A DNA stretch of 64,000 bases from an uncultured Parasphingopyxis sp. Lineage in GTDB: Bacteria > Pseudomonadota > Alphaproteobacteria > Sphingomonadales > Sphingomonadaceae. Both the position numbers and the translations under genes were made by a program. This document shows positions 30,640-40,874 of the stretch, one piece after another. The notes below the pieces were generated by a model. It was not told the origin of the DNA. It ran no database searches and was given only the letters and a program-made list of their open reading frames with translations. The DNA is taken from contig NZ_CAKZNF010000017.1 in the NCBI RefSeq assembly GCF_937129435.1, forward strand, positions 1-64,000, in the 5' to 3' direction. Positions within the stretch are counted from its first letter, which is position 1, and each line of letters starts with the position of its first letter.

Positions 30640-31373
30640 GCGGCTTCGACGATTATTACGAGCTGCGCATCTATCGCGGCACGCCGGGCCGCATGGCCGA
30701 TCTCCACCACCGGTTCGGCTTCGAGGCGCGGCCGCTGTTCGACAAGCACGGCGCCACCCGGCCGCTCGGCTATTGGGAAGGCCATGCCGGGCCGTTCGCG
30801 CCGGCCTATGTCTATCTGCATCGCTGGGACAGCCTCGATCAACGGTTCGAGGCGTTCGGCAAATTCTACGCCGACCCCGACTGGAATGCGCAGCGAATCG
30901 CGAGCAACGCGGGCGAGCACATGATCGACCGCGCCGACATCATGTTCCTGCGCCCCTCCCCCGCCTGGGACGCGCATCGCCCCGAGGGCGAGCCCGAACC
31001 CGTCGGCGGATTGCACGAGCTCTGCTTCCTGCCCCTGAACACGCAGGACGCGGCCGAGGGACAGCGCGTTTTCGGCGAGATCGACCTGCCCTTCCTCGCA
31101 TCGCGCGGCGCCGAGGTGCTCGGCGTGTTCCAGGTCTGGTTCGGCTGGACGACGCCGCAGCTCGTCTATTTCCTTGCCTGGGACAGTTTCGACGCGCGCG
31201 ATGCGGCGATGAGCGCCTATCAGCGCGACCCCGATATTGGCCACCAGCGGTTGCACGAACGCCAGACCTATGGCGGGCCGCTGCATTTCGCGGGCGACAC
31301 GATGCTGCTCGAGCCGGCGCACTACGGGACGCCGGTCAGCGGCCTTGCGGGGCCTGCGGTCAAGACGGGCTGA
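30636..31373 (+). CDS. NIPSNAP-family protein (second of tandem pair)
   Basis: YYELRIYRGTPGRMADLHHRFGFEARPLFDKHG...VYLHRWDSLDQRFEAFGKFYADPDW; ATGA overlap with preceding gene. Confidence 0.8.
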   Translation: MSGFDDYYELRIYRGTPGRMADLHHRFGFEARPLFDKHGATRPLGYWEGHAGPFAPAYVYLHRWDSLDQRFEAFGKFYADPDWNAQRIASNAGEHMIDRADIMFLRPSPAWDAHRPEGEPEPVGGLHELCFLPLNTQDAAEGQRVFGEIDLPFLASRGAEVLGVFQVWFGWTTPQLVYFLAWDSFDARDAAMSAYQRDPDIGHQRLHERQTYGGPLHFAGDTMLLEPAHYGTPVSGLAGPAVKTG

Positions 31374-31392
31374 GACGCGAATCGACCCTCTG

Positions 31393-31486
31393 CGTCATTG
31401 CGAGCGGAGCGAAGCAATCCAGAGCCAAGCAGGACAACGCTTGTGGCCCTGGATTGCCGCGTCGCCTTCGGCTCCTCGCAATGACG
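31393..31486. repeat. Short palindromic intergenic repeat (REP/MITE-like), possible bidirectional terminator
   Basis: Perfect 12-bp terminal inverted repeat CGTCATTGCGAG...CTCGCAATGACG with further imperfect pairing (GGAGCGAAGCAATCCAG / CTGGATTGCCGC...), between convergent genes. Confidence 0.75.
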
Positions 31487-31502
31487 GTTCGGACGAGCAG
31501 CC

Positions 31503-33053
31503 CTAGCCCACGGTCCGGTCGCGGCCCTCCCAATAGGTCGCGCGCAGTTCGCGCCGCAGGATCTTGCCCGAGGGGTTGCGCGGCAGCGCATCGATGATGT
31601 CGACCGATTTGGGGGCCTTGAACCCGGCGATCCGCTCCTTCGTCCAGGCAATGACGCTGTCGGGATCGACCGGATCGCCGGCGCAGACGACGATCGCCTT
31701 GACCTCCTCGCCCCAGCGATCGGACGGCACGCCGATCACCGCGACCTCGACGACGCCGGGGCAGCCCGAAATCGCGTTCTCGACTTCGGCCGGATAGACG
31801 TTTTCGCCGCCGGTCACGATCATGTCCTTGATCCGGTCATGGACGTAGAAATAGCCGTCGGCGTCGCGAAAGCCCGCATCGCCGGTGTGCAGCCAGCCGC
31901 CCTCGAGCGCATCGGCGCTCGCCTCTTCGCGCTTCCAGTATCCGGGCGTCACCATCGCACCGCGCAGCACGATCTCTCCGACTTCGCCGACATCGGCCTC
32001 GCTGCCGTCGTCGCGCTGCACCTGGGCTTCCATGCCGGGCCAGGCCTTGCCGCATGACCGCAATAGATCGGGCTGGTGCTGGCTCGGCGCGAGATAGGTG
32101 CCCGCGCCCGCGCTCTCGGTCATCCCGTAATATTGCACGAACTGGCAGCGCATCGTCTCCTGCGCGCGGCGCAGCAGCGCTTCGGGGATCGGCGATGCGC
32201 CGTAGCTGACGGTGCGGAGGCTCGAAAAATCGGCATCGCCGGCGCCCGGCGCATCGAGCAGCATCTGGATCAGCGTCGGCGCAAGGAATATCTGCGCAAC
32301 CCGCTCCTCGCCGATCCTGCGCAGGACGCTCGCCGGATCGAAGGCGGGTTCGATGATCGTGCGGCAGCCATGCGCCAGCGCGGCAAGCGACACGTTCGTC
32401 CCCGCAACATGGAACATCGGCATGACGATCAGCGCGGTTTCGCTGGCGTCGTAATCGAACCCCTCGACCTGCGGGCTGTATTTGAGGAACGCCTCGTAAT
32501 TGGCGTTGGTCAGGCGCACGCCCTTGGGCAGCCCGGTCGTGCCGCTGGTGTAAAGCTGGAAGATGTCGTCTTCGGGCCGCTGCGCGAGCGGCTCTGAGGG
32601 TGCGGCGTCGTCATTGCCGAGCCGGTCATGATCGGGATGCGAGAAGCCGATCGTGACGATGCGGACCGGGCTTTCCATTTCCGCCACCGCAGCCTTCGCC
32701 AACGCCAGTTGATCCTCGGTCACGAGCAGCAGCGAGGCTTCGCTGTCGTCCAGGATGAATGCCAGTTCGGCCGGCGCGAGACGCAAGTTCAGAGGCGCGA
32801 AACATGCGCGCAGCCCCACTGTGGCGAAAAAGGCCTCGAACCAGTGCAGGCCGCCCGCACCAAGCCACGCGACGCGGTCCCCCTCTCCAATGCCGACAGC
32901 CTTCAGGGCGGTAATCGTCCGGCGCGTGCGATCGGCGAGTTGCGCGAAGGTCCAGCGCCGGTCGCCGCTTTCGAGCCCCGGCCTGTCGCCCCGCAGTTCC
33001 TCCTGTGCATAGGGAATATCCCCGAAAAAGCGGATCCTGGAATGATCGATCAC
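31503..33053 (-). CDS. AMP-dependent acyl-CoA synthetase/ligase (likely GTG start 33053)
   Basis: IFQLYTSGTTGLPKGVRLTNANYEAFL, YYGMTESAGAGTYL, LHTGDAGFRDADGYFYVHDRIKDMIVTGGENVYPAEVENAI. Confidence 0.94.
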   Translation of the reverse strand: MIDHSRIRFFGDIPYAQEELRGDRPGLESGDRRWTFAQLADRTRRTITALKAVGIGEGDRVAWLGAGGLHWFEAFFATVGLRACFAPLNLRLAPAELAFILDDSEASLLLVTEDQLALAKAAVAEMESPVRIVTIGFSHPDHDRLGNDDAAPSEPLAQRPEDDIFQLYTSGTTGLPKGVRLTNANYEAFLKYSPQVEGFDYDASETALIVMPMFHVAGTNVSLAALAHGCRTIIEPAFDPASVLRRIGEERVAQIFLAPTLIQMLLDAPGAGDADFSSLRTVSYGASPIPEALLRRAQETMRCQFVQYYGMTESAGAGTYLAPSQHQPDLLRSCGKAWPGMEAQVQRDDGSEADVGEVGEIVLRGAMVTPGYWKREEASADALEGGWLHTGDAGFRDADGYFYVHDRIKDMIVTGGENVYPAEVENAISGCPGVVEVAVIGVPSDRWGEEVKAIVVCAGDPVDPDSVIAWTKERIAGFKAPKSVDIIDALPRNPSGKILRRELRATYWEGRDRTVG

Positions 33054-33155
33054 CAACGTCTCTCCTGTGACAAGGGCGTCCGTTTTACGTCGCCCGTTTG
33101 TGTGTGTCGAAGCGCATTGCATCGCACTTGACCAGCGCCTAAGCAACGACAATAG

Positions 33156-33169
33156 ATTAGAACACTAAG
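33156..33169. promoter_or_regulatory. Regulon palindrome aTTAG-AACA-CTAAg between AMP-ligase(-) and core-MetE(+)
   Basis: Full TTAG-N4-CTAA match. Confidence 0.6.
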
Positions 33170-33185
33170 GATTCTGGAGAAATCA

Positions 33186-34241
33186 ATGGCCTCGCGCTTT
33201 TCGTCCCTGCCGCAAATCCCGACGGCCATTGTGGGCAGCTATCCGCAGCCCGGCTGGCTCATCGACCGGCAGCGGCTGGGCGAACGGCTGCCGCCGCGCA
33301 CCCGCGCGGACGAGCTCTGGCGGCTCGAAGGCGAAGATCTGGCCGAAGCCCAGGATGCAGCGACGATGCTTGCGATCGGCGACCAGAAGGCTGCCGGGAT
33401 CGATATTCTGGGCGATGGCGAAATTCGCCGCGAAAGCTATTCGAACAGGCTCGCCAATGCGCTCGACGGGATCGACATCGACAACCCGGGGACCGCGATC
33501 GACCGGACCGGTGCCGAAAATCCGGTGCCGCGTGTCACCGGCGCAATCCGCCGCGCCCGCTCCATCGAGGTCGACGAGGCGCGGGAGCTTCGCGCTCGCA
33601 CGGACGAGGTCATCAAGATCACGCTCCCCGGCCCTTTCACGCTCACGCAGCAGGCGCAGAACGATCACTATCCGGACGAAGCATCGCTGGCGATGGCCTA
33701 TGCCGAAGCGTTGAACGAGGAAATTCGCGAACTGTTCGCCGCCGGTATCGATATCGTCCAGCTCGACGAACCGTATCTCCAGGCGCGGCCCGACGCCGCC
33801 CGCGAATATGCCATTCCCGCCATCGACCGCGCGCTTGAAGGTACCGACGGCTTGTCCGCGCTGCACATCTGTTTCGGCTATGCCCATGTCCATCGTGGCG
33901 CGGCAAAACCGGGCGGTTACGCCTTTTTGCCCGAACTCAACGTGTCGCGCATCGACATCATCTCGATCGAGGCCGCCCAGCCCGATCTCGATCCTTCGAT
34001 CCTGCGGAAGCTTCCCGACAAGCGTATCATGTACGGCGTTCTCGATCTCAACGACCCCGAAGTGGAAACGGCCGAACAGGTGGCCGCGCGATTGCGCGAG
34101 GCTCTCGACCACATGGATGCCGAGCGGCTGATCGCCGCGCCCGATTGCGGCATGAAATATCACAGCCGCGAAAACGCCTTCGCCATGCTGGCCGCGATGG
34201 CCGAGGGCGCCGCGCTGGTGCGCGAGGAACTGAAACAGTAG
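33186..34241 (+). CDS. Cobalamin-independent methionine synthase-like protein (core-MetE, C-terminal domain only)
   Basis: PTAIVGSYPQPGWLID, GDGEIRRESY, ITLPGPFTLT, DIVQLDEPYL, ALHICFGYAH, APDCGMKYHSRENAFAM (Zn ligand pattern H-x-C ... C). Confidence 0.9.
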   Translation: MASRFSSLPQIPTAIVGSYPQPGWLIDRQRLGERLPPRTRADELWRLEGEDLAEAQDAATMLAIGDQKAAGIDILGDGEIRRESYSNRLANALDGIDIDNPGTAIDRTGAENPVPRVTGAIRRARSIEVDEARELRARTDEVIKITLPGPFTLTQQAQNDHYPDEASLAMAYAEALNEEIRELFAAGIDIVQLDEPYLQARPDAAREYAIPAIDRALEGTDGLSALHICFGYAHVHRGAAKPGGYAFLPELNVSRIDIISIEAAQPDLDPSILRKLPDKRIMYGVLDLNDPEVETAEQVAARLREALDHMDAERLIAAPDCGMKYHSRENAFAMLAAMAEGAALVREELKQ

Positions 34242-34298
34242 CGCTTCGCGCGATCCAGCCAGCCTTGGACCACGGACGGTTGACCGGCGCGGCGAACG

Positions 34299-34808
34299 CT
34301 ATGCCTTTTCGGACGGCCGCTTGTCGTGCTCGTCGAAGCCCAGTGCAAGGTTCTCGGACATCCGCTTCAGCACCGACAGGCACAGCTCGAGATCGGCCTC
34401 GGCGATGCCCTCGGTCGCGACCGTGTTGATCTCTGCGGCATAGGGCATCAGCTTTTTTTCGAGCGCCCTTCCCCGATCGGTGAGCAGGACACTGAAGCGG
34501 CGCCGGTCTTCGGTATCGCGTTTGCGGGTCACCAGTCCGTCCTCGACCATCGAATTGACGATCGTCGCGGTGGTGTTCTCGGCGACGTTCGTCATATCGC
34601 TCAGATATTTCTGGCTCACGCCGTCGCGAATCCACAAGACACGCAGATAATACCAGAAGCCGCTCTTGACCCCCTGCCGCGAAAGACAGGCATTGAGAAA
34701 TCGGTCGAAGCGCCGGTGCGCCCGGCGGACCTGATATCCCGCACTCGCTTCCGGGCTGACGGGCGTGGGGCTGGACGACGGCGGTATTGTCCGGACTCGA
34801 TCGGCCAT
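34299..34808 (-). CDS. MarR family transcriptional regulator
   Basis: FWYYLRVLWIRDGVSQKYLSDMTNVAENTTATIVNSMVEDGLVTRKRDTEDRRRFSVLLTDRGRAL wHTH. Confidence 0.92.
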   Translation of the reverse strand: MADRVRTIPPSSSPTPVSPEASAGYQVRRAHRRFDRFLNACLSRQGVKSGFWYYLRVLWIRDGVSQKYLSDMTNVAENTTATIVNSMVEDGLVTRKRDTEDRRRFSVLLTDRGRALEKKLMPYAAEINTVATEGIAEADLELCLSVLKRMSENLALGFDEHDKRPSEKA

Positions 34809-34812
34809 CGCC

Positions 34813-35805
34813 TCAGATCACGAATTCGGCGAAGGTTTCTGGCGCGAACATCTCTTCGACGGTCAGTCGCCGGCCGGAGAGCCCCTGTTCGTGGTGATAG
34901 CGGGTGAAGGTTTCGATCACCGCGCGATTGGGTTCGACGCCATAGGGCCACCAGTTCGACCCCATCGTCGCGATCGTGTCCTCTACCATCGCGATCTGCC
35001 AGGGCAGCATCGTCTTCAGCGAGGCCGAGACCTTGAGCTGTTCATAGGTCTGCTGCTGCGCCTCGACGAACGCCTTGTAGAGCGCCTGCGCGATCCAGCG
35101 GTTCTGCTCATACACTTCGCGGCGGATCGCGACGACGTGCATGATCGGAAAGATGCCGGTCTTCGCATAATAGGCCTTTTCGACATCGACGAAGTCGGGG
35201 AACAGCCGCCGGACCTTGTCGGGCTCGCTGTAGAAGGTCGAGGGGGCGCGCGCGGTATGCAGCGCGTCGATCCCGCCATCGGCCAGCATCCGCGTCAGCG
35301 TCTGCGTCGGGCCGACCGGTTCGACCCGGAACTTGTCGGGTAGGTCGAGCTTGAGCTTCTCGTCGCGTCCCGGCGATTCCTCGCCGCCGGTCACATAGGT
35401 TACCGACGACGGATCGACGCCATATTCGTCCTGCAGGATGCCGCGGATCCAGACCGGCGCCGTCATCTGATATTCGGGGACGCCGATCCGCTTGCCGACC
35501 AGATCCGCGGGCCGTTCGATGCCGCTCTTCGCGGAGACGAAGATGCACGAATGGCGGAAGAAGCGCGACGGGAAGACGGGGATCGCGATGAAGGGGGGAT
35601 TGTCGCGCGCGAGCGTGACGCAATAGGAGGACATCGACATTTCGGAGACGTCGAATTCCTGAAATTTCGCCATGCGGAAAAAGGTTTCCTCGACCTCGAG
35701 CGCCTGGAAATTGAGATCGATGCCGTCGGGCCGCACCGCGCCCGTTTGCAGCGCTTCGGTGCGGTCATAGGCCCAGCAGGCGAGCGAAAGGTTGAGGCGG
35801 GTCAC
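34813..35805 (-). CDS. 4,5-dihydroxyphthalate decarboxylase-like protein (NMT1/THI5-like, OphC/Pht5 family)
   Basis: MTRLNLSLACWAYDRTEALQTGAVRPDGIDLNFQALEVEETFFRMAKFQEFDVSEMSMSSYCVT...PADLVGKRIGVPEYQMTAPVWIRGILQDEYGV. Confidence 0.8.
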   Translation of the reverse strand: MTRLNLSLACWAYDRTEALQTGAVRPDGIDLNFQALEVEETFFRMAKFQEFDVSEMSMSSYCVTLARDNPPFIAIPVFPSRFFRHSCIFVSAKSGIERPADLVGKRIGVPEYQMTAPVWIRGILQDEYGVDPSSVTYVTGGEESPGRDEKLKLDLPDKFRVEPVGPTQTLTRMLADGGIDALHTARAPSTFYSEPDKVRRLFPDFVDVEKAYYAKTGIFPIMHVVAIRREVYEQNRWIAQALYKAFVEAQQQTYEQLKVSASLKTMLPWQIAMVEDTIATMGSNWWPYGVEPNRAVIETFTRYHHEQGLSGRRLTVEEMFAPETFAEFVI

Positions 35806-36995
35806 GGTCGGTTCTTCTCCAATATGGCGTCGATGAGCGATGCCGGCGCGACGTCGCGCTGCGTCCGGCTCGATTGCAGCAGGGCCTCGCAGCAGGCCAT
35901 GGTGTCGACGCCCCAGCGCCCGTCATGGACGGGCTGCCGGTCGCCGGCGATGGCGCCGACGAATTCGTCGATCACCTCGACACGCGGCAGCCGGGGCGGC
36001 GCGATGGCGACGGTGCGCCGCTCGGTATCGCCATAGACGGTGATCTGCGTAGGCGAGACCTTGAAATCGGCCTTCTCGCAGCTGACGAGGAGAAAGCCGA
36101 AATGTTCGTGATGGGGGGCGCGCGGCGGGCTGTCGGTTTCGCTGCCGGGGCGGTAGGTGCGGCCGATCTTCGCGGCGATCTCGTCCTCCGGCGTCATGCC
36201 GGCAAGCTTGCGCCGCGCCGCGCCATAGGCCTCCGGGTCCTTTTCGAACCCCAGTTCGGAGATCCAGCCGACCAGTTCGTCGACATCGTAATGCGCATAA
36301 CCGCTATAGCTGAGCGTCGCCCAGGCGCCGCCTTCGAAGGTCATCAGCGCCGAATAGGCGCCCTCGCTCGGGCGGCGTTCGTCCCAGTTTCCGGCGGTCG
36401 CGCGGATCGATGCGACCGGCAGGCCGGCGATCCGGCGGACGAGATCGATCTGGTGCGCGGCCTGGCTGTAGACGACGCCGCCGCCGCGCGCCGTATCGAG
36501 CTCCTCGGGGCGGCGCGGGCGATACATGAAATCGGTGAAGTTGAAGGTCGTGATCATCCTGATCGCGCCGAAATCGCCCGAAGCGACGAGATCGGCCGCC
36601 TTCTGCACCGGCGCATCGAAGCCGTGGCTGGGGCCGACGATGATGACCTTGCCCGCCCGCCGCGCCGCGGCGTCCATCGCCATGCAGTCTTCAAGGCCGA
36701 TCGCCATCGGCTTTTCGACGAGCACATGCTTGCCCGCGTTCACAGCCGCGATCGTGTGCTCGGCATGAAGCTCATGCGGCGTGGCGACATAGACGGCGTC
36801 GATATCGCCGCGGGCCAGCAGATCGTCGAAACTGTCGTAGGCGAGGGCGTCGAACTGTTCGGCGAAGTGCGCGCGCGGCTCGGGCCGTAGCGAGAAGGCC
36901 GCGCGCAGCCGGATCGCCGGATTGTCGCGCAGCGCCGGCAGCGTGAGCATGAAGCCGCGTCCTAGGCCGACAATTCCGAGGTTGATCGTTTCCAT
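35802..36995 (-). CDS. Gfo/Idh/MocA family dehydrogenase (candidate phthalate cis-dihydrodiol dehydrogenase, OphB-like)
   Basis: GIVGLGRGFMLTLPALRDNPAIRLRAAFSLRPEPRAHFAEQF...YVATPHELHAEHTIAAVNAGKHVLVEKPMAIGLEDC; 4-nt overlap with decarboxylase-like gene. Confidence 0.82.
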   Translation of the reverse strand: METINLGIVGLGRGFMLTLPALRDNPAIRLRAAFSLRPEPRAHFAEQFDALAYDSFDDLLARGDIDAVYVATPHELHAEHTIAAVNAGKHVLVEKPMAIGLEDCMAMDAAARRAGKVIIVGPSHGFDAPVQKAADLVASGDFGAIRMITTFNFTDFMYRPRRPEELDTARGGGVVYSQAAHQIDLVRRIAGLPVASIRATAGNWDERRPSEGAYSALMTFEGGAWATLSYSGYAHYDVDELVGWISELGFEKDPEAYGAARRKLAGMTPEDEIAAKIGRTYRPGSETDSPPRAPHHEHFGFLLVSCEKADFKVSPTQITVYGDTERRTVAIAPPRLPRVEVIDEFVGAIAGDRQPVHDGRWGVDTMACCEALLQSSRTQRDVAPASLIDAILEKNRP

Positions 36996-37051
36996 CGCCC
37001 GCCATTCATCCGCTCGGGCTCAAGGCCGAGATGCTCGCTTGCATCGAAAGA

Positions 37052-37069
37052 TACTTCGGTATAGAAGTA
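37052..37069. promoter_or_regulatory. Perfect inverted repeat TACTTC-GGTATA-GAAGTA, candidate operator
   Basis: 18-bp dyad in the divergent spacer between 36995(-) and 37150(+). Confidence 0.55.
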
Positions 37070-37149
37070 ATTGCAACTGGGGCTTTCCCGGTCCCGATGG
37101 TATGAAGCCTGCGTCCGACCCGCAGGCAATGTGAACGGGAAAGGCCGGC

Positions 37150-38487
37150 ATGACGCCTGAACAGAACGACCTCCTGTGCCGCGTCGAGGGCGATGCCCCC
37201 ATGGGCAAGCTGATGCGGCAGCACTGGATCCCGGCCTGCATGATCGAGGAGGTCGCCGATCCCGATTGCACGCCGCTGCGCGTGCGTCTGCTCGGCGAGA
37301 ACATGGTCGTCTTTCGCGACAGCGAGGGGCGGATCGGCGTGCTCGACGAGCTGTGCCCGCACCGGCGCGCTTCGCTCGTCTTCGGCCGCAACGAGGAATG
37401 CGGGCTGCGCTGCCTCTATCATGGCTGGAAGTTCGACGTTGACGGCAATGTGCTGGAAATGGCGTCCGAGCCCGAGGATTCGCACATGCGCGGCAAGGTG
37501 AAGGCGCGCGCCTTCCCGGCGATCGAATCGGCGGGCTTCGTCTGGGTCTGGATGGGCGATCCCGACGATGTCGGCGCGTTCAATGCGCCCAACTGGTCGA
37601 GCGCACCGGCCGACAAGATCGCGATCGTGAAGATGCACGGCGCGTGCAACTGGGCGCAGATCCTGGAAGGATCGATCGATTCCTCGCACAGTTCGAGCCT
37701 GCATTCGACCAACATGCCGACCGCCGATACTGTTAGCGGATCGACCGCGACCGAGACCGCCTGGCTGCGCCCCTCGGCCGACAAATCGCCGCGCATCGAG
37801 GTGCAGAAGACGTCTTTCGGCTTCCGCTATGCCGCGATCCGCAAGCCGATCCAGGATGCCGACAAGCAGGATTATGTCCGCACAACGCTGTTCATCGCGC
37901 CGTTCACCGTCGTCATCCCGTCGAACGACCGATATCATCTCAGCCAGTTGCTGATCCCGATCGACGACGAGAACACGTCCTTCTACTGGATCGCCTGGCA
38001 TAGCGATGCCGACAAGGGCATCGACCAGGACGCGTGGCGCAAATTCTGCGGCGCCGAGATCGGCAAGGATGTCGAGCCCGTGACCTTCAAGAAGATGCGC
38101 AATTACGAGAACAACTATCTGCAGGATCGCGCGGCGATGAAGGCCGGCGACTTCACCGGCATCTACGGCATCCCCGCGCAGGACATGGCGATGTGGGAAT
38201 CGATGGGCACGATCGCCGATCGCAGCGAGGACAATCTGGGCACCAGCGACAAGGCGATCTTCACCTTCCGCACGCTTATGTATCGCGCCGCGCAGGCCGT
38301 CGAAAAGGGCGAGCCAGCCATCGGCACGGTGGGCAGCGTGGTCCCGCAAGCGACGCTGATGTCGTTCCAGGGCATGGTGCCCAAGGGCGAGGATTGGAAG
38401 GATCGCAATATTTCCGCCGAGGAGCGCGCTGCTCGCGACTCCGGTACGGAGGCGCCAGCCGCAACGGCTCAGGAACCAGCCGGGTAA
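37150..38487 (+). CDS. Rieske 2Fe-2S ring-hydroxylating oxygenase, phthalate 4,5-dioxygenase (OphA2/Pht3)-like
   Basis: PMGKLMRQHWIPACMIEEV...CPHRRASLVFGRNEECGLRCLYHGWKFDVDGNVLEMASEP (Rieske CPHR...CLYHGW); NWAQILEGSIDSSHSSSLH (iron site region). Confidence 0.85.
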   Translation: MTPEQNDLLCRVEGDAPMGKLMRQHWIPACMIEEVADPDCTPLRVRLLGENMVVFRDSEGRIGVLDELCPHRRASLVFGRNEECGLRCLYHGWKFDVDGNVLEMASEPEDSHMRGKVKARAFPAIESAGFVWVWMGDPDDVGAFNAPNWSSAPADKIAIVKMHGACNWAQILEGSIDSSHSSSLHSTNMPTADTVSGSTATETAWLRPSADKSPRIEVQKTSFGFRYAAIRKPIQDADKQDYVRTTLFIAPFTVVIPSNDRYHLSQLLIPIDDENTSFYWIAWHSDADKGIDQDAWRKFCGAEIGKDVEPVTFKKMRNYENNYLQDRAAMKAGDFTGIYGIPAQDMAMWESMGTIADRSEDNLGTSDKAIFTFRTLMYRAAQAVEKGEPAIGTVGSVVPQATLMSFQGMVPKGEDWKDRNISAEERAARDSGTEAPAATAQEPAG

Positions 38488-38533
38488 CGCAGCCGGACCG
38501 GCCAGACCGCGCATCCCGCCATTTGGCGTTTCA

Positions 38534-39496
38534 TCAGCTCCACCCGTCCTGCGCCTCGAGGCTCTCGGCGAGTTCGCCGATGACCCGGTAGCAATCGAGC
38601 ACCTGTGCGACCGAGCTGTTCGGCTCGCGCTCTTCGCGGATCGCGGCGACGAATTCGCGGTCCTGCAGCTCGATACCGTTCATGCTGATATCGACGTCCG
38701 ACACGTCGATCGGCTGCTCGCGCCCGTCGACGAGGTCGTCGTAGCGCGCGATATAGGTGCCGGTGTCTCCGATATAGCGGAAGAAGGTGCCGAGCGGCCC
38801 GTCATTGTTGAACGACAGCGCCAGCGTCAGGATCTGGCCGTCCTCGGTCTTCATCTGGATCGACTGGTCCATCGCAATGCCGAGATCGGGATGCCTGGGC
38901 CCCTGCAGGATGTTCGCCTTCACGACCTTGCTGCCGGTCATATACTGGAAGATGTCGATCGAGTGCGCCGAATGGTGCCAGAGCAAATGGTCGGTCCAGC
39001 TGCGCGGCAGGCCCTTGGCGTTCATGTTCTGGCGGCGGAAGAAGAAGGTCTCGACGTCCATCGCCTGGATCGTGAACTCGCCGGCCTCGATCCGCTTCTT
39101 CACCCATTGATGGCTCGGGTTGAAGCGGCGGGTGTGGCCGACCATGCAGACGAGACCGGTCTCCTGCTGCTTGTCCATCACCGCCTGCGCATCGGCCCAG
39201 CTGTCGGCGAGCGGGATTTCGACCTCGACATGCTTGCCCGCATCCATGCAGGCGATCGCTTGCTCGGCGTGCATCTGCGTCGGGGTGCACAGAATCACCG
39301 CGTCGACATCGTCACGCTCGAGAACCTCGCCGAGTTCGGTGCCGAAATGCCCAGCGCCGTACTTTTTCGCCGCGGCCTCGGCCTGGTCGCGCGTGCGGCT
39401 GATGATCGAGGTGACCTCGACGTCGTCGATCCTTTCAAGCCCGTCGAGATGCTTTTCCCCGAAGGCGCCTGCCCCGGCCAGTGCGATGCGAACCAT
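38534..39496 (-). CDS. ligC: 4-carboxy-2-hydroxymuconate-6-semialdehyde dehydrogenase
   Basis: VRIALAGAGAFGEKHLDGLERIDDVEVTSIISRTRDQAEAAAKKYG...HVEVEIPLADSWADAQAVM; adjacent to ligBA. Confidence 0.88.
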   Translation of the reverse strand: MVRIALAGAGAFGEKHLDGLERIDDVEVTSIISRTRDQAEAAAKKYGAGHFGTELGEVLERDDVDAVILCTPTQMHAEQAIACMDAGKHVEVEIPLADSWADAQAVMDKQQETGLVCMVGHTRRFNPSHQWVKKRIEAGEFTIQAMDVETFFFRRQNMNAKGLPRSWTDHLLWHHSAHSIDIFQYMTGSKVVKANILQGPRHPDLGIAMDQSIQMKTEDGQILTLALSFNNDGPLGTFFRYIGDTGTYIARYDDLVDGREQPIDVSDVDISMNGIELQDREFVAAIREEREPNSSVAQVLDCYRVIGELAESLEAQDGWS

Positions 39497-39550
39497 GTGA
39501 ATTCTCCTGTGTCTGTTGCGTGCGGCGCGGCGCCCTAGGGCGCGCTGCGC

Positions 39551-40870
<1,320 letters not shown>

Positions 40871-40874
<4 letters not shown>

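Noticed and set aside
37006-38514. 502-aa minus-strand ORF
   Set aside because: Antisense shadow of the Rieske oxygenase gene
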